Source of the DNA: Fistularia commersonii
Taxonomy: Eukaryota; Chordata; Actinopteri; Syngnathiformes; Fistulariidae
DNA: 64,000 nucleotides
Reading direction: 5' to 3'
NCBI GenBank assembly: GCA_037954325.1
Contig: JBBMNZ010000014.1
Coordinates: 13,056,956 to 13,120,955, forward strand
The position numbers and the translations under genes were made by a program. Below are positions 12,723-23,197 of the stretch, in pieces; position 1 is the stretch's first letter; every line of letters begins with the position of its first letter. Below the pieces are notes generated by a model. That model saw nothing but the letters and a program-made list of their open reading frames with translations. It was not told the origin of the DNA and did not search any database.

Positions 12723-15018
12723 GTTAAGAAGCAGAAAACACATTATTTCCTTCTAATATATAGTGAAGTGAAATGGAAAGCAACCTGTTGAAAATCATAC
12801 TTGAATACACTAATCTAGATAATCTACTAAGATACTTTTAATCACTTTGTACATGAAGTTCCTGAATATTTACACGCATCTGAGAATTTTTTTCATAAAG
12901 CATCTAATCAGTTTGTGAAATTGTAAAGATATTATAGTCCTCATATCCCAGCTATGATGTTTGTATTGTACAAAATGAAGTTTTCATTTCCCCTGCAAAA
13001 CAAAACTAGTGTCTTCATTTGAGGACATTAAGATCTTCTGAGTGTGAGTGACAGTTCTTTCTGCTGGCATACACTCTACACAGGTGGTGTGTTATTATGG
13101 TTGAAGTGATTTATGACTGTGTCGCTTTATGCTTTGGCCTGCGTTCAGTCTGGCTGGAAGTGCTCGTGTGAGTGTGCCCTCCTCTCCTCAGCCACTTCAC
13201 ATTAAACACTTTCTGAAGAAATGGAAATCATCCATCAGACACATTTCCGACTGTCTAATGGATAAAATGCGGCATGTATTTATATTTCCTCACATTTTAT
13301 TTAGCTGTGGTAGCAATGCAAAGAAACTGCAAGTCACTGGACTGCAAAAGTAACATTTTCAATGCTCACAAATTAAAAAAAAAAAAAAAAAAGAGGCATG
13401 GATGCATGGCGATGCAATTTAGTCTGCATCACTTCCTGACGAAATATCACACAAAGAATATGCCACTGGCCACAGCATAATGACAATGACATTTAATAAA
13501 CCGAAAAGAAGCAGGAAATTGTTAAGACATTCTACAAGGATACTTGTTGAGGACAAGAATAGCATTGAACTTCAAAAGCATCCTAATCAATTATTTGATT
13601 TAATATTCAACCAGAAGTGACTGATGAATTACACACTCATTATTCTCTGCTTGGTGTGGGCGTGTGGAGGGTGAAGGTTGTGGTGTCGTCAGTGAAGACC
13701 ACAACAACCCAGGCACGCATAAAACCTTTGCAGATTTATTCAAATGAAACATCAAGTTTGCTTGCTGTGTCTGTTTTGCCAACTGGACACCAATATTATT
13801 GTTGACATCAGGGCAGGGGATGCCAACTACTAACCATTTGGTTTAAATACTGATGACATCTGATACAGACTTCTGCGTTATTCTCATGTGTGGCTGTTAA
13901 CTAACCAAAGCCCAGTGTCTCCCAAATGTCCACTGTTAACACCACACGATGTGTCTTTTTATCTTTTGACGTCTATATTTTGTTAATATTGGGTTCAGTG
14001 TTGAATATGAATGCCTGCCTGATTTTCATTTTCATGGAGAATTTAACATCTGTCCAACAGCCTTTTAACATTAAATAGATGTCCACACAAAAATTTAGAG
14101 CATGTCCTGGGATATTGTCTGGTTCAGGATTTGTGTCCTTTTATACTTTGTGTAAAAGTATAAAAGTTATAATTTATCATGCCAGAACCAAGACTGCAGT
14201 CCTGGAACTCCTACCTCTGGTTCAACAGCCTCTCACTATAGTTAGCAAGGGAAGCAGATGCTTCACTGCTAGTTAGCTCAGCCAAGGAGGTTTTGTTTTC
14301 CATTACATTTATTCGTGTCAGTCTTTAAATGGGATTAAGTGAAAACGACTGAGCTGAAAGTCATGGAAGGATAGCACATTTAATTTTGGAGCATATCCAA
14401 ATTATAATTTCTTTCTTAGTTTTGTCACTTAGTTTAATGTTTCAGAAAAAAAGGAAGCTTTTGAAAATCATCACATCTTGTAGCTTTGGACTCTTTCCAT
14501 ATTAATACGATGGAATAACTTGTGAATTTGTATGTAATAGTACTCCCTGACTACTATTTTACGGCATCTCTGTATGTTTTCACCTTGTGAGGTCTTGCAG
14601 GGTGTGTGTGTGTGTATGTGTTTTCCACACATTCTTTGTCTTTGGACAGAAGCAGACTCAGGAAACTTAAAAATGTGTCTGGTCCAAATGAAAAAGAAGG
14701 CTTTGTTTGAAGATGAGATTGAATAAATAGATCCCTCATAAAAAATGATTAGAAATAGAGTATTGCTTCCTTTTTATTCTCTCTATGTTTATGAATTCAC
14801 AATCAAGAATGCAAAATTATACAATTCCTCATGACTTAAAAAAAAAATGTTACACCATATTTTACCGGCTATTATTCTAGTTTCATGTTCCTCCTCAGCT
14901 TTCCTTATATTCAGCTGGAGCTAGATTTTTAAAGAATAAAAGAGCACACAAATTTCTTTTATGCTGTATGATAACTAAGTAACGCCAGTAAAGTATTTTG
15001 GCCAGAAAGTGATATGAT
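12723..15018. other. Anonymous sequence, no gene seen
   Basis: Contains an A-run near 13,374-13,392 and a short (GT)n near 14,601. No coding evidence. Confidence 0.45.
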
Positions 15019-15200
15019 TGGGGTGGTGTGGCGCAGGAGGTAGAGTCCTTGGAACTGAACATTCCTGGTTCAATTCCTGGCTCATTCTAGTGTTTGCAAG
15101 TGTTATTGAGCAAGACGCAGAACCCCTAATTGTTTCCTACTGCTGGGTTAATTGCAGAGAATGAATTTCCTCCATGGGGATTAATAAAGGATGAATAATT
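15019..15200 (+). mobile_element. tRNA-derived SINE, copy 1
   Basis: The head has RNA polymerase III promoter boxes: an A-box-like TGGCGCAGGAGGTAGAG (about 15,029-15,045) and a B-box GGTTCAATTCC (15,067-15,077, one base from GGTTCGATTCC). The body carries TTGAGCAAGACGCAGAACCCC and GGGTTAATTGCAGAGAATG. The end is CATGGGGATTAATAAAGGAT, which resembles the 3' end of L2-type LINEs. Related copies are at 41,281, 48,625, 51,890 and 62,510. It abuts the LINE remnant that follows. Confidence 0.85.
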
Positions 15201-15204
15201 GTCA

Positions 15205-16712
15205 GTCGGAGAATGTACAGGCTAAAAAGATAAAAATAAATAGACAGACAAGTCATGTTACATAGTCTGCAGTTATATCCATAGTGCAGATGGCATGAAG
15301 GGTGATATGAGTATGACTGAGTTAAAGTGCAGCTTAGTGCAAAGTATTTTCTCTGTGGGGGTCTGAGGATGTTGTGGTCGTCAGCAAGGGGGCATTGTAT
15401 TAGTGTGTGGCTGAAAAGGTATGGGTCCAGGTGTGAGTGCTCTGCTCAGGGATGGGGTATGGTAGCTTATAAGGGGGGCAGGGTTTGGGGGAGAGATTGC
15501 TTTTACAGCTCTTTGGTAGAAGCTGTTTTTCAGCCGAGATGTGTGGGTATTGATTGTCCTGTGCCGCTTTCCCGATGGGAGCAGCACAAACAGGCTGTTG
15601 CCCAGGTGGGAGGGATCCGTTGCAATGTTCTTTGCCTTCTTCATCCGGGCATCGTAGATAGAGCCCAGATTTGGGAGAAGGCAGCGCACAATGCCCTGTA
15701 CTGTTCTCACCACTAAGGCCAGCTCCTTTCCGTCTTGTGCCTTGCAGCCACCGAACCACACTGCAGCATTGAAACAGAGGATGCTTTCTATTGTCAATCT
15801 GTTGAAGTTGATGAGTAGCTGAGAGGACTGTCCAGCTCGCTTTAGCTTCCTGAGGAAAAAGATTTGTTGCTGGGCTTTCTTTGCCTGGTGTGAGGTGGAA
15901 GCGGCCCGGGTCAAGTCAGATGAGATGCGGATGCCCAGAAACCTGAAGCTGTCAACGCTCTCCACAGTATCCCCGTTCATGTGGAGAGGAGTGTGTGCCA
16001 TTCTCCTGGATCTTTAGTAATCCACAACCATCTTTCTGGTCTTGCTTGTGTTTAGGATGAGGTTGTTATTTGAGCACCACTGAGTTAGGTGTCGTATCTC
16101 TTCTCTGTAGTGGGTCTCACCGTTATCTGATATGAGACCCACCATGGTGGTGTAATCTGCAAAATTGATGGTGTTGTTTGTGGGGTGAATAGCAAGACAG
16201 CTGTGTGTGAAGAGGGTGAAGAGGACCAAGCTGAGTATGCAGCCCTGCGGCGTGCCAGTGTTCAGAATCCGAAGGAAAGAAGTGGAGTTCCCCAAGCTCA
16301 CCACCTGAGGTTGGTGAGGAAGCCGTAGATTTACAAACACAGCGAGGCAGGCAGATCTAGGTTGCTGGGCTTCAGGGCCAACTTGTCTGGGACGACAGTG
16401 TTGAAGGTCGAGCTGAAGTCCATGAACAGCATCCTGATGTGGGTGTTGGGGCGTTGTAGGTGGGACAGGGTCGATGTGAAGTGCTAGCGAGACAGCATCT
16501 TCTGTGGAGGGGCTCTCCCTGTTGGCAAACTGCAGGGTGTCCAGCCCAGCAGGGATAACATCCTTGATGTGTCTGAGGAGGATCCTCTCAAAGCACCTCA
16601 TGATTACGGCTATAAGGGTGACAGAATGTATGGATTCTAATAACAGGGGACTGTAGGATGAGAGTTGTTTGTGTATTTGATGGCTGAGTTCCTGACCCCA
16701 CATTCTTGCCAA
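15205..16712 (-). mobile_element. L2/Rex1-like LINE, decayed copy (reverse transcriptase part and 3' end)
   Basis: Reading down from 16,712 on the minus strand the protein shows, in order, the RT finger motif (MRCFERILLRHIK, LDTLQFANR), the TPQGCILS motif, the active-site loop and the LNTSKTRKMVVDY segment. These are followed by the C-terminal part (FRFLGIRIS, LRKLKRAGQ, IESILCFNAAVWFGGC, LPSGKRHRTINTHTSRLKNSF). This order is typical of fish L2 or Rex1/Babar LINEs; I cannot separate the two without a search. It has an in-frame TAA at 16,014-16,016 and an out-of-frame segment at about 16,330-16,440. The catalytic FADD is changed to FADY. The 5' part (endonuclease) is missing. A dead element. 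Confidence 0.85.
15381..16712 (-). pseudogene. Reverse transcriptase pseudogene of the L2/Rex1-like LINE
   Basis: Two open frames (16,712-16,014 and 16,001-15,381) lie in the same frame and are separated by one TAA at 16,016-16,014. The codons between them still fit the family. A second fault is internal: at about 16,330-16,440 the family motif DFSSTFNTVV is present, but only in another frame. At least two compensating indels therefore flank it, and the open frame carries unrelated residues there. The active-site loop reads NFADYTT, with TAC at 16,154-16,152, so the second catalytic Asp is Tyr. Each change alone would be expected to abolish activity. Enzyme class known from the family: RNA-directed DNA polymerase for target-primed retrotransposition. 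Confidence 0.8.
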
Positions 16713-17007
16713 AATATCATGGATAAAACTTGTGGCACATAATGGGGCTGCTGCTTGATGCCGCTACCAAACTTCTCACTGCATAAGGCCGTTGAACAAA
16801 GTGTGTGTTTGCCAACCTCTGCACTTCTTTTAAGTTTATGCTATTGGGCTGCTGCTTTTGGTGCGTTTTAATTGCAACTGAAAAATTAGTGTAAGGACTG
16901 CATTCATCCAAGTAAAAAGTTATGTGTTAGAGCCAGTGGGCTGGGGGCTCGGCTTGCCTGTGACTGTTTGCTTTTCCAGCTGTTTCCTACACTCACCCTG
17001 TGAGTGG
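16713..17007. other. Non-coding spacer
   Basis: No gene recognised. It may hold more of the decayed LINE 5' region, but I cannot show it. Confidence 0.35.
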
Positions 17008-17075
17008 GAGAGAGAGAGAGAGAGCGTGTGTGTGTGTGTATGTGTGCATGTGTGTGTGCGTGTGTGTGAGTGTGC
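17008..17075. repeat. Compound (GA)n(GT)n microsatellite
   Basis: About eight GA units (17,008-17,024) followed by interrupted GT units with CATG, GCG and GAG interruptions. Confidence 0.9.
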
Positions 17076-17703
17076 GTCGGTTTGGAGGCGGACAGGGTTT
17101 TGAGATGGAGATATTTAGAGTTCTGGGATGGAAGACAGCAAGGAAGAGAAATTTTAAGTGACAGACCCTCCCATTTTGTTAATACTGATGTGTATTTGTA
17201 CAACTGAAACACTTACTGTATATGCTTGTTCTGCTTCAACCCCCCTCGTTCTCTTTCTTGTACACATACACACGCACACCCACACGTGCACATACATACA
17301 CATACCATCAGAGGCGTGTAGTTCTATGTGCGCATGCTCCCACATAATCCCGCCCATATGCCTGGCTGCCCCTCATATAGACTGATCCGCCTCTCAGACA
17401 CAAAGCCACAAGGGATGGCCTAGATTCCAGCACATGCACACACAGGCAGGCTGCATGGAAAAATCATGCAGGGAAAACACATGTGGATATGGAGGCACTA
17501 TATGCATGTCTACTCGCTTCTTCATTCAGTCAATAAACACCAATGTATGTTCTACCTGATAAGAAGGACATATATTTCAATGTTTCACATTTATATTTTG
17601 AAATTTGCTGGACAGTATTACAAGATTAGCTGCACAATCGTTGCAGTCGTGTAATTAGCCTTGAGGAAGTTAACATTGGAACCAGAGAACTCTGGCAGCA
17701 TTC

Positions 17704-17868
17704 CGATGATGGAAGGAGGAAGAAGAAAATAAAAGGAAAGGAAAGAAAGAAAAACAAATAAACAAAAGAAAAGAAACTGCAACAAAAGAAGAGGAGAGAA
17801 AAAGAACAGATGAAAGAAAGGAATGAAAAGACAGGATAAGGATAGAAAAGAAAAACAAAAGAAAGAAC
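17704..17868 (+). repeat. Polypurine (GA/A-rich) tract of about 165 bases
   Basis: The plus strand is almost only A and G (GGAAGGAGGAAGAAGAAAAT, then GGAAAGGAAAGAAAGAAAAA and so on) with few pyrimidines. The minus-strand open frame across it (Phe/Leu/Ser rich) is a composition artefact. Confidence 0.85.
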
Positions 17869-19213
17869 ACTGGCTCTTCTTAACGGCAGGACAGATTTGT
17901 CCCCACATTCTCTTCATTTCATTCAGAGCAGCAAAGCATGACAGCAGCTCGATATTTCTGCCTTGAACAGGCTGTACTCTCTCCCACACATGATTTACTC
18001 TGATCGCTGTACAGCCATTTTGCCATCGTTTTAAATTTACCAAGAATACAGTACTTGTCTAAGTGATTTCTGCTGTCATGATACAATCAAGACGCATAGA
18101 AAGTGTTCTTCAAATCCAGTCCTCAGATTAAATATAAAAAGGGCAATTATTTGATCAGTCAAAGTAAAAAGCAGCTTGGAATAAGAGTTCTGGAACTGAA
18201 GGAGATGAAGAATCGCTTCCTCTGTTGTTGTTATACTTAACAAAAATCTTGTGGTTTTCAATAGCACAGAAAATATGCTGTTACGCAGTAATCAACATTT
18301 TGTTGTGGTCGTGAAATACTTAAAAAGAACGACAGTTAGCTCCAGAGACTATCAGTCTGTATCCAGCTGAAACACATGCTGATGGCCGTGGAAGTGGCCC
18401 TCCACTTACTTGAATAGCCGTGTAAGTGTGCCTTAAGACAATACAGAAGCCCAGTTACAGAAAACAGCCACTCAGAGTGTATTGAAAATCATTTTCTCTG
18501 TCATTAGCATTTTGGTCTATTTTAGTCTATTTAGTCTTTAGTTACAAAGTTATAAATGTCTTAACAAGGAGAAATTGACAGGATTATTTCTAAATGCACT
18601 TCATTCTTGCTCATTGTTATCTCTGTTGCTTTATTGCAAAGTCCAAAGGGTATCAAAATAAATAAACAAACACTACATTACATTACATTTAAAAAAAAAA
18701 AAAAACTCAACCCAAAGTGACTTCAGTATTTTAATTTTACCTTGTCAACATGTTCCCAATTTTATTGTGCGTTTGAAAATGTGTAGAAAATTATTGGAAG
18801 ATATCTGTATATTGCTTTCATAACTAAGCTCCAAATATAATAAATTATAAGTACATTAAATCATTTAGATGTATCTAAAATGTCAAAACAGACTATATAA
18901 ATTACCCAAGGAATATTGAAGGAAAGAAGAGCTCAGGAATATTTATGTCGTTCATGTCATCTCCTAAGATACTTTGAGATGAAAATTTGTGAAACTTGAT
19001 ATACTGTTCACAACCTGACACGGATTGCTGTTTGGTAAAAATCAAGGATTTGTTTATCTATTAAAAGAGTAACTATGCTGTCAAATCGCTTCATTCACTT
19101 AAAGATTAATTAGATAAACATCAAAATCATGTGGAAGTAAAAACCATGAACATATTTACCATTGGTTACCCAAACAGGAAACCTCTACCATCACACGAAA
19201 CTGTGTGAAAAGT
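17869..19213. other. AT-rich non-coding stretch
   Basis: No gene seen. At 18,671-18,706 a short CATTA repeat is followed by about 15 A. It faintly resembles the (CATTA)n end of the LINE family at 32,141 and 60,185, but is too short to assign. Confidence 0.4.
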
Positions 19214-19422
19214 GTCATCATATCATATCATATCATATCCTATCATATCATATCATATCATATCATATCATATCATATCATATCATATCATATCATATCA
19301 TATCATGTCATATCATATCATATCATATCATATCATATCATATCATATCATATCATATCATATCATATCATATCATATATCATATCATATCATATCATAT
19401 CATATCATATCATATCATATAT
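19214..19422. repeat. (TATCA)n pentanucleotide array, about 41 units
   Basis: About 207 bases of TATCA units with few faults: a C at 19,240, a G at 19,307 (TATCATGTCA) and a register shift near 19,378 (CATATATCAT). The unit has no stop codon in three plus-strand frames, so false open frames (Ile-Ile-Ser-Tyr-His) run through it. Confidence 0.98.
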
Positions 19423-20580
19423 GCATTCATATACTACAACACAAACTACTCTTACATGCTTTTGTATATGATAAACATGCAAAAAATGTGACTTTTTCTG
19501 GTAAATTAATTTTTTCAAACTCAGGGCCTTTTACCAGTGTATTTTCATGTTGCCTTTCTTTTCCCTCTTTTCCTATGTATGTAAAAGTAAATTTGACTTT
19601 GTCCACCTTTGGGTATTAAGGAATTGCATTTTACTTCCATCAACTCGTTCTACCAAGAAGGTTTGGCTAGTATAATGCCATAAAATTGTTTCTGACTGAT
19701 TACGTGTACTGATTTCACTTGTATTAGCAAATACAAGATATGGAAAATGAGTTTCGATCCATGCAGAACAAAAATGTCAAAAAAAAAAGCTGCCAGTAAA
19801 CGTCATATTGCCTTTTTCCATTTCTCTTAAAATGGCTAATGCTGCTCTCTGTCATATATTATTAGCTCCGGACTGAAATGTACAACAGATTCCCGTGACT
19901 GATATGTATCTTTTTTTCTGAAAGATTACGGGCTAAATCATTAAAGTTTGGCCTTCATCTAGGCTTATTTACCCTTGATAGAAAAAAGCACTGTACAAAT
20001 TCTACTGATCCAGGCGGGTGAAGGCCCCGACCAGCTAAAGAAAATGTCATGGGATGGACATTAGAAACGAACTTGTTCTTATTACAGGGTTGACGAAGCC
20101 TGAAAATGTTACACCCTGGGAAAGACATAGTCTTATGGTCAAATGGACCCCCAGAATTTTTCCAGGGACAGAAAAATGAACTCGGATTTGTATATCACTT
20201 GACTGAGAGGACATATTTTCACTCACATCTTATGTGCTTGGTATGTGTACACTATCAGTTACCAGCAGTTTCCAGGACACAGAGATCTGTGAGAGGATGC
20301 TCGAACTTTCATATATTATGTATAGGTGAATCATAAATAATTGACTTGAGAAATGTGGGGGTTATAAAAATGCACGGCTGCCACTCCGAATTTTCGTCTG
20401 GCTATGACAATTGTGCATGCAATGTGCAAAAATCGATCAAAAATCTGCGCATTTGATTGACTCTGATGTATCCATTTGACACAAACGGACTTCACTCGTT
20501 CCGAAAATACAGGATTTATTCTGTTGTTTATCGTTATTGTTTATGTTTTTGTATTATTATTTCAAACGAAATTGTTTACT
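19423..20580. other. Spacer upstream of the candidate promoter
   Basis: No coding evidence. CpG starts to rise from about 20,370. Confidence 0.4.
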
Positions 20581-20780
20581 ACCGAGCTGTCTTTGACGTC
20601 ACGACACACCCCTATATGGCAGGGAGACCGCTTGAGACTCGAGATAAGATTGACAAGCACTTCGGCCAATGAGAGCAGACACTACTCGGGAGTGAAGCGC
20701 TGTGATTGGACGCCGGCAGGATTAACTATATGTATAGATATGTCTGACTGCTAAACCTGGGGGGCGGGGCAATGGAGAAG
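20581..20780 (+). promoter_or_regulatory. Candidate CpG-island promoter with CRE, two CCAAT boxes and GC box
   Basis: Seen: perfect CRE palindrome TGACGTCA (20,594-20,601); a near CArG box CCCTATATGG (20,610-20,619, one base off); CCAAT in GGCCAATGAG (20,666-20,670); inverted CCAAT in GTGATTGGAC (20,705-20,709); TATA-like TATATGTATAGATA (20,727-20,740); and GC box GGGGCGGGGC (20,761-20,770). I count about 15 CpG in 20,581-20,850, against roughly one per 100 bases over most of the window. The clustering and order suggest a polymerase II core promoter on the plus strand. The start site is probably near 20,760-20,790. High CpG continues to about 21,400 and could also serve a divergent promoter. 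Confidence 0.6.
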
Positions 20781-20848
20781 CGCTGTCCATCTTATGTTGA
20801 TACAGATCTAAAAACTGGACTAACACGTCGCTTTTCGCATGGACAAAT
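20780..20848 (+). other. Candidate first exon (mostly 5' UTR), donor at 20,849
   Basis: Follows the promoter motifs and ends at AAAT|GTAAGT (donor 20,849-20,854, a consensus intron start although the exon end is AAT, not CAG). The left edge is a guess from the GC/TATA positions. An ATG lies at 20,839-20,841 (GCATGG). If spliced to the exon at 21,831 it opens a 50-codon frame that stops just before the next ATG; see findings. Confidence 0.4.
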
Positions 20849-21701
20849 GTAAGTTATTTCAACACTCTTCCGATCCTTTCTAGCGCCCCGTGCCGCGAAA
20901 TGTGTTTCAACTCCCGAACACCATTGTAGTTTAGCTCTTTCTCGTTTCGCCGAGAAGTGCTCTCAGGCCGAGTGGCACACACGCTTTTCAGGCCAATAAA
21001 GTGTGCTGCTGGGGAAGGTAGCCTTAGCTGTTGTCGGCTGCAATATTTGGACATGCCGCTGACATAAACAATCTACGCAGTCAGCCGACATGTAATGTCA
21101 TTGTGGAGAAAGCATTTCGCAGCCGCTCCGCCTGTGTACGAACACAGTAATGCCACGGTGTGTGCGTCATATTGCAATAGGTGTTTCGCCTTGCGTTATT
21201 GCTAGCCAGTGTCAGAGCCCCGTCACCCTTCGTCCTCTCCGTAAGCGGATGGAGGGGACTCGCAAACTCTCTACGAATAAAAGTGCGAATTAAATCACGG
21301 CCAGGGCGCTGGGGAAATGCACCATCCGAGTAACACCTTCCCACCGATTTTTTAGAACTGATCGGGGACACTCCACCCCCCCTAACCCGCACTTAGTTCT
21401 TCATCCTCCCCGGCATCCCAGCCCTATGTCATCTGTAGTATTTATTTTACCTGAGAAGCAGCAAACATTTCGATAAACTGGATAAAAGATTAAAAAAAAC
21501 TTGCTTATGTTCCAGGGGAGGTGTGGACAGCGTTGCCGAATGTCCTCAAAGACCTCCACTGTTTTGCCAAGTGGTTCTTTTTGTTAATGGGGTTTTATTT
21601 CTCCCCGAGTAAGACAACTACAGAATAGTAGTAGTTATTGGAAAAAAACCTTTGGCGCATGAGTGTGTGTCCGTGCATGAAATAACTGGACGACATCAGG
21701 A

Positions 21702-21781
<80 letters not shown>

Positions 21782-21830
21782 ACCGTTAGATAGCCCTGCC
21801 TGATTCACTCGCTCTTTATTCTCTTAACAG
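20849..21830 (+). other. Candidate intron 1, CpG-rich in its first half
   Basis: Begins GTAAGT and ends CTTTATTCTCTTAACAG, a good polypyrimidine tract and acceptor. CpG-rich up to about 21,400. A 77-base CA array lies 51 bases before the acceptor. Confidence 0.4.
21703..21779. repeat. (CA)38 microsatellite next to a candidate 3' splice site
   Basis: Uninterrupted CA repeat of 77 bases on the plus strand. The candidate acceptor AG is at 21,829-21,830. Confidence 0.98.
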
Positions 21831-21986
21831 TTTTTTATACCGGGGAAAAGTTTTTCAGCGTGGGGAAATTGTTACCAAGCTTTCGACTCGACTTGTCCGG
21901 GAAATTTGTCGACCTGACTCCGAGACTTGGACCCCTCCTGCCCTCCTCAGCTACTACTCCAAGTGAAGGTTGATATGCCACATCAG
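21831..21986 (+). CDS. Candidate first coding exon of an unidentified gene (start of CDS only)
   Basis: The exon would run from the acceptor CTCTTAACAG| to the donor CATCAG|GTAAGA (intron from 21,987). Both splice signals are close to consensus. Most of it would be 5' UTR. The only ATG in the last part is at 21,975-21,977 (GTTGATATGC, purine at -3) and gives M-P-H-Q before the donor, ending in phase 0. I do not recognise a family from four residues. Support is the pairing of good acceptor and donor, the CpG-rich promoter 1.1 kb upstream and the raised CpG of the exon itself. Against it: no downstream exon was found in the remaining 42 kb, and no transcript evidence is available. It could also be a non-coding exon. 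Confidence 0.35.
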
Positions 21987-23074
21987 GTAAGAGACACTTC
22001 TAACACGCCGTGTTACGTGATCGTTAGCATTTATTGTTAGAAGCTAGCTGCTGATGGGCAAGAAAGGAAAAAAGAAAATCATGTCTCTTTGTTTCCATGA
22101 CATGGGGTATTTACGCACGGCGAAGCCATATGGTATTTCACATAGCGGATTCATTTCGCGTTTCAGCACAATTTGCCGCACACAAGCCGTGTCCAGATAG
22201 TGTTTTGTGTGTGGTGTTATTGTTTTAGGCGGGTGCTTCCCTCCACATTCCACATGTGTATGCTTGCCTGCCTGCTGCAGGGCCAGTGCGCAAATCCCTG
22301 CAAATTCACAAACGCCAATAGAGCAACACGCCGAAACGGAGACGATTGTGTTGCGTTGAATTAGCGCGCGTTCACGACTGGATATGAACAAGTGACAAGC
22401 GGCTGGATGTTGTTATGTGGTTGCACAGAAGTGTGGAGGTGTTGCTCTTCCTTCCTGGAGGTTGTCAGTGGAAGGGGCTGCTCTACTGCAGGCGGGGATA
22501 GACAAAGGGACAGATTAGCAAGGAGATGAGTGGAGCTGAATGGAGCAGGACTGACGTCAATATGAGATGTTGCCTATTGTGTTTTTGGACTTACTTGAAA
22601 GTGTTTGGAGAAGTTTGTAAATCCTGACTTCAGAATAGATCTTACATGCTCATTATCACGGAATCCCATCTAGAGTGAGGAAACTGCATTTTAACCTTTT
22701 CTCTTGTCCGTTCACTAGACTTTCAACTTTCAGTTTCTCTTACTGTTGCCAACACAGGCGAGTTATCATTATTAGCATTATTAGTGTCATTATTACCCGG
22801 TTGGAAAAATAGCATTTCAGTCCATACTAAGTGTGTATGTAGTTTGGAGTTGTTTCCATAAAATCCTTTTGAAATGTTGTTCATGTTGCCTTTAACACAA
22901 TTGATCTGGGGATAGTTGGCCGATCTCAAGATTCTTTGCTTTTCTTCTGCAAATTTAAAGGTTATCTGAATATAACCACTTTTGATATGTGAACGACTTT
23001 TTGCTGCATGAAGAAGCGATAGAAAACACTGACTGAGTAATACTTTTAAAATACACAAATTTCCATGATCTCGC
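21987..23074 (+). other. Start of a putative long intron
   Basis: CpG remains raised to about 22,400, then drops. No exon recognised. Confidence 0.35.
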
Positions 23075-23197
23075 TGTGGATTGGCGACCAGTCCAGGGTG
23101 TACCCTGCCTCTCGCCCGATGACAGTTTGGATGGGCTCCAGCATCCCCCGCAACCCTGAGTGCAGGATAAGCGGCAGAAGATGGATGGATGGATGAA
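23075..23197 (+). repeat. Fish interspersed-repeat 3' end with (ATGG)n tail
   Basis: GGATTGGCGACCAGTCCAGG, then GTACCCTGCCTCTCGCCCGA, then TGACAGTTTGGATGGGCTCC, then GGATAAGCGGCAGAAGATGG with ATGG repeats. This is a very common fish repeat end. The ATGG tail is typical of RTE-type LINEs and SINEs using them. 5'-truncated. I do not assign a family name. Confidence 0.75.

Noticed and set aside
19214..19422. CRISPR-like or satellite array
   Set aside because: Units are 5 bases with no spacers. It is a simple repeat in eukaryotic DNA.
19162..19619. Three frames of 88-135 codons with Ile-Ser-Tyr-His repeats
   Set aside because: The TATCA unit lacks stop codons in these frames. Not a protein.
20854..21392. 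Minus-strand frames of 66 and 103 codons in the CpG-rich block
   Set aside because: High CpG lowers stop codon frequency. No family similarity or splice pairing. Kept only as a hint of a possible divergent promoter.
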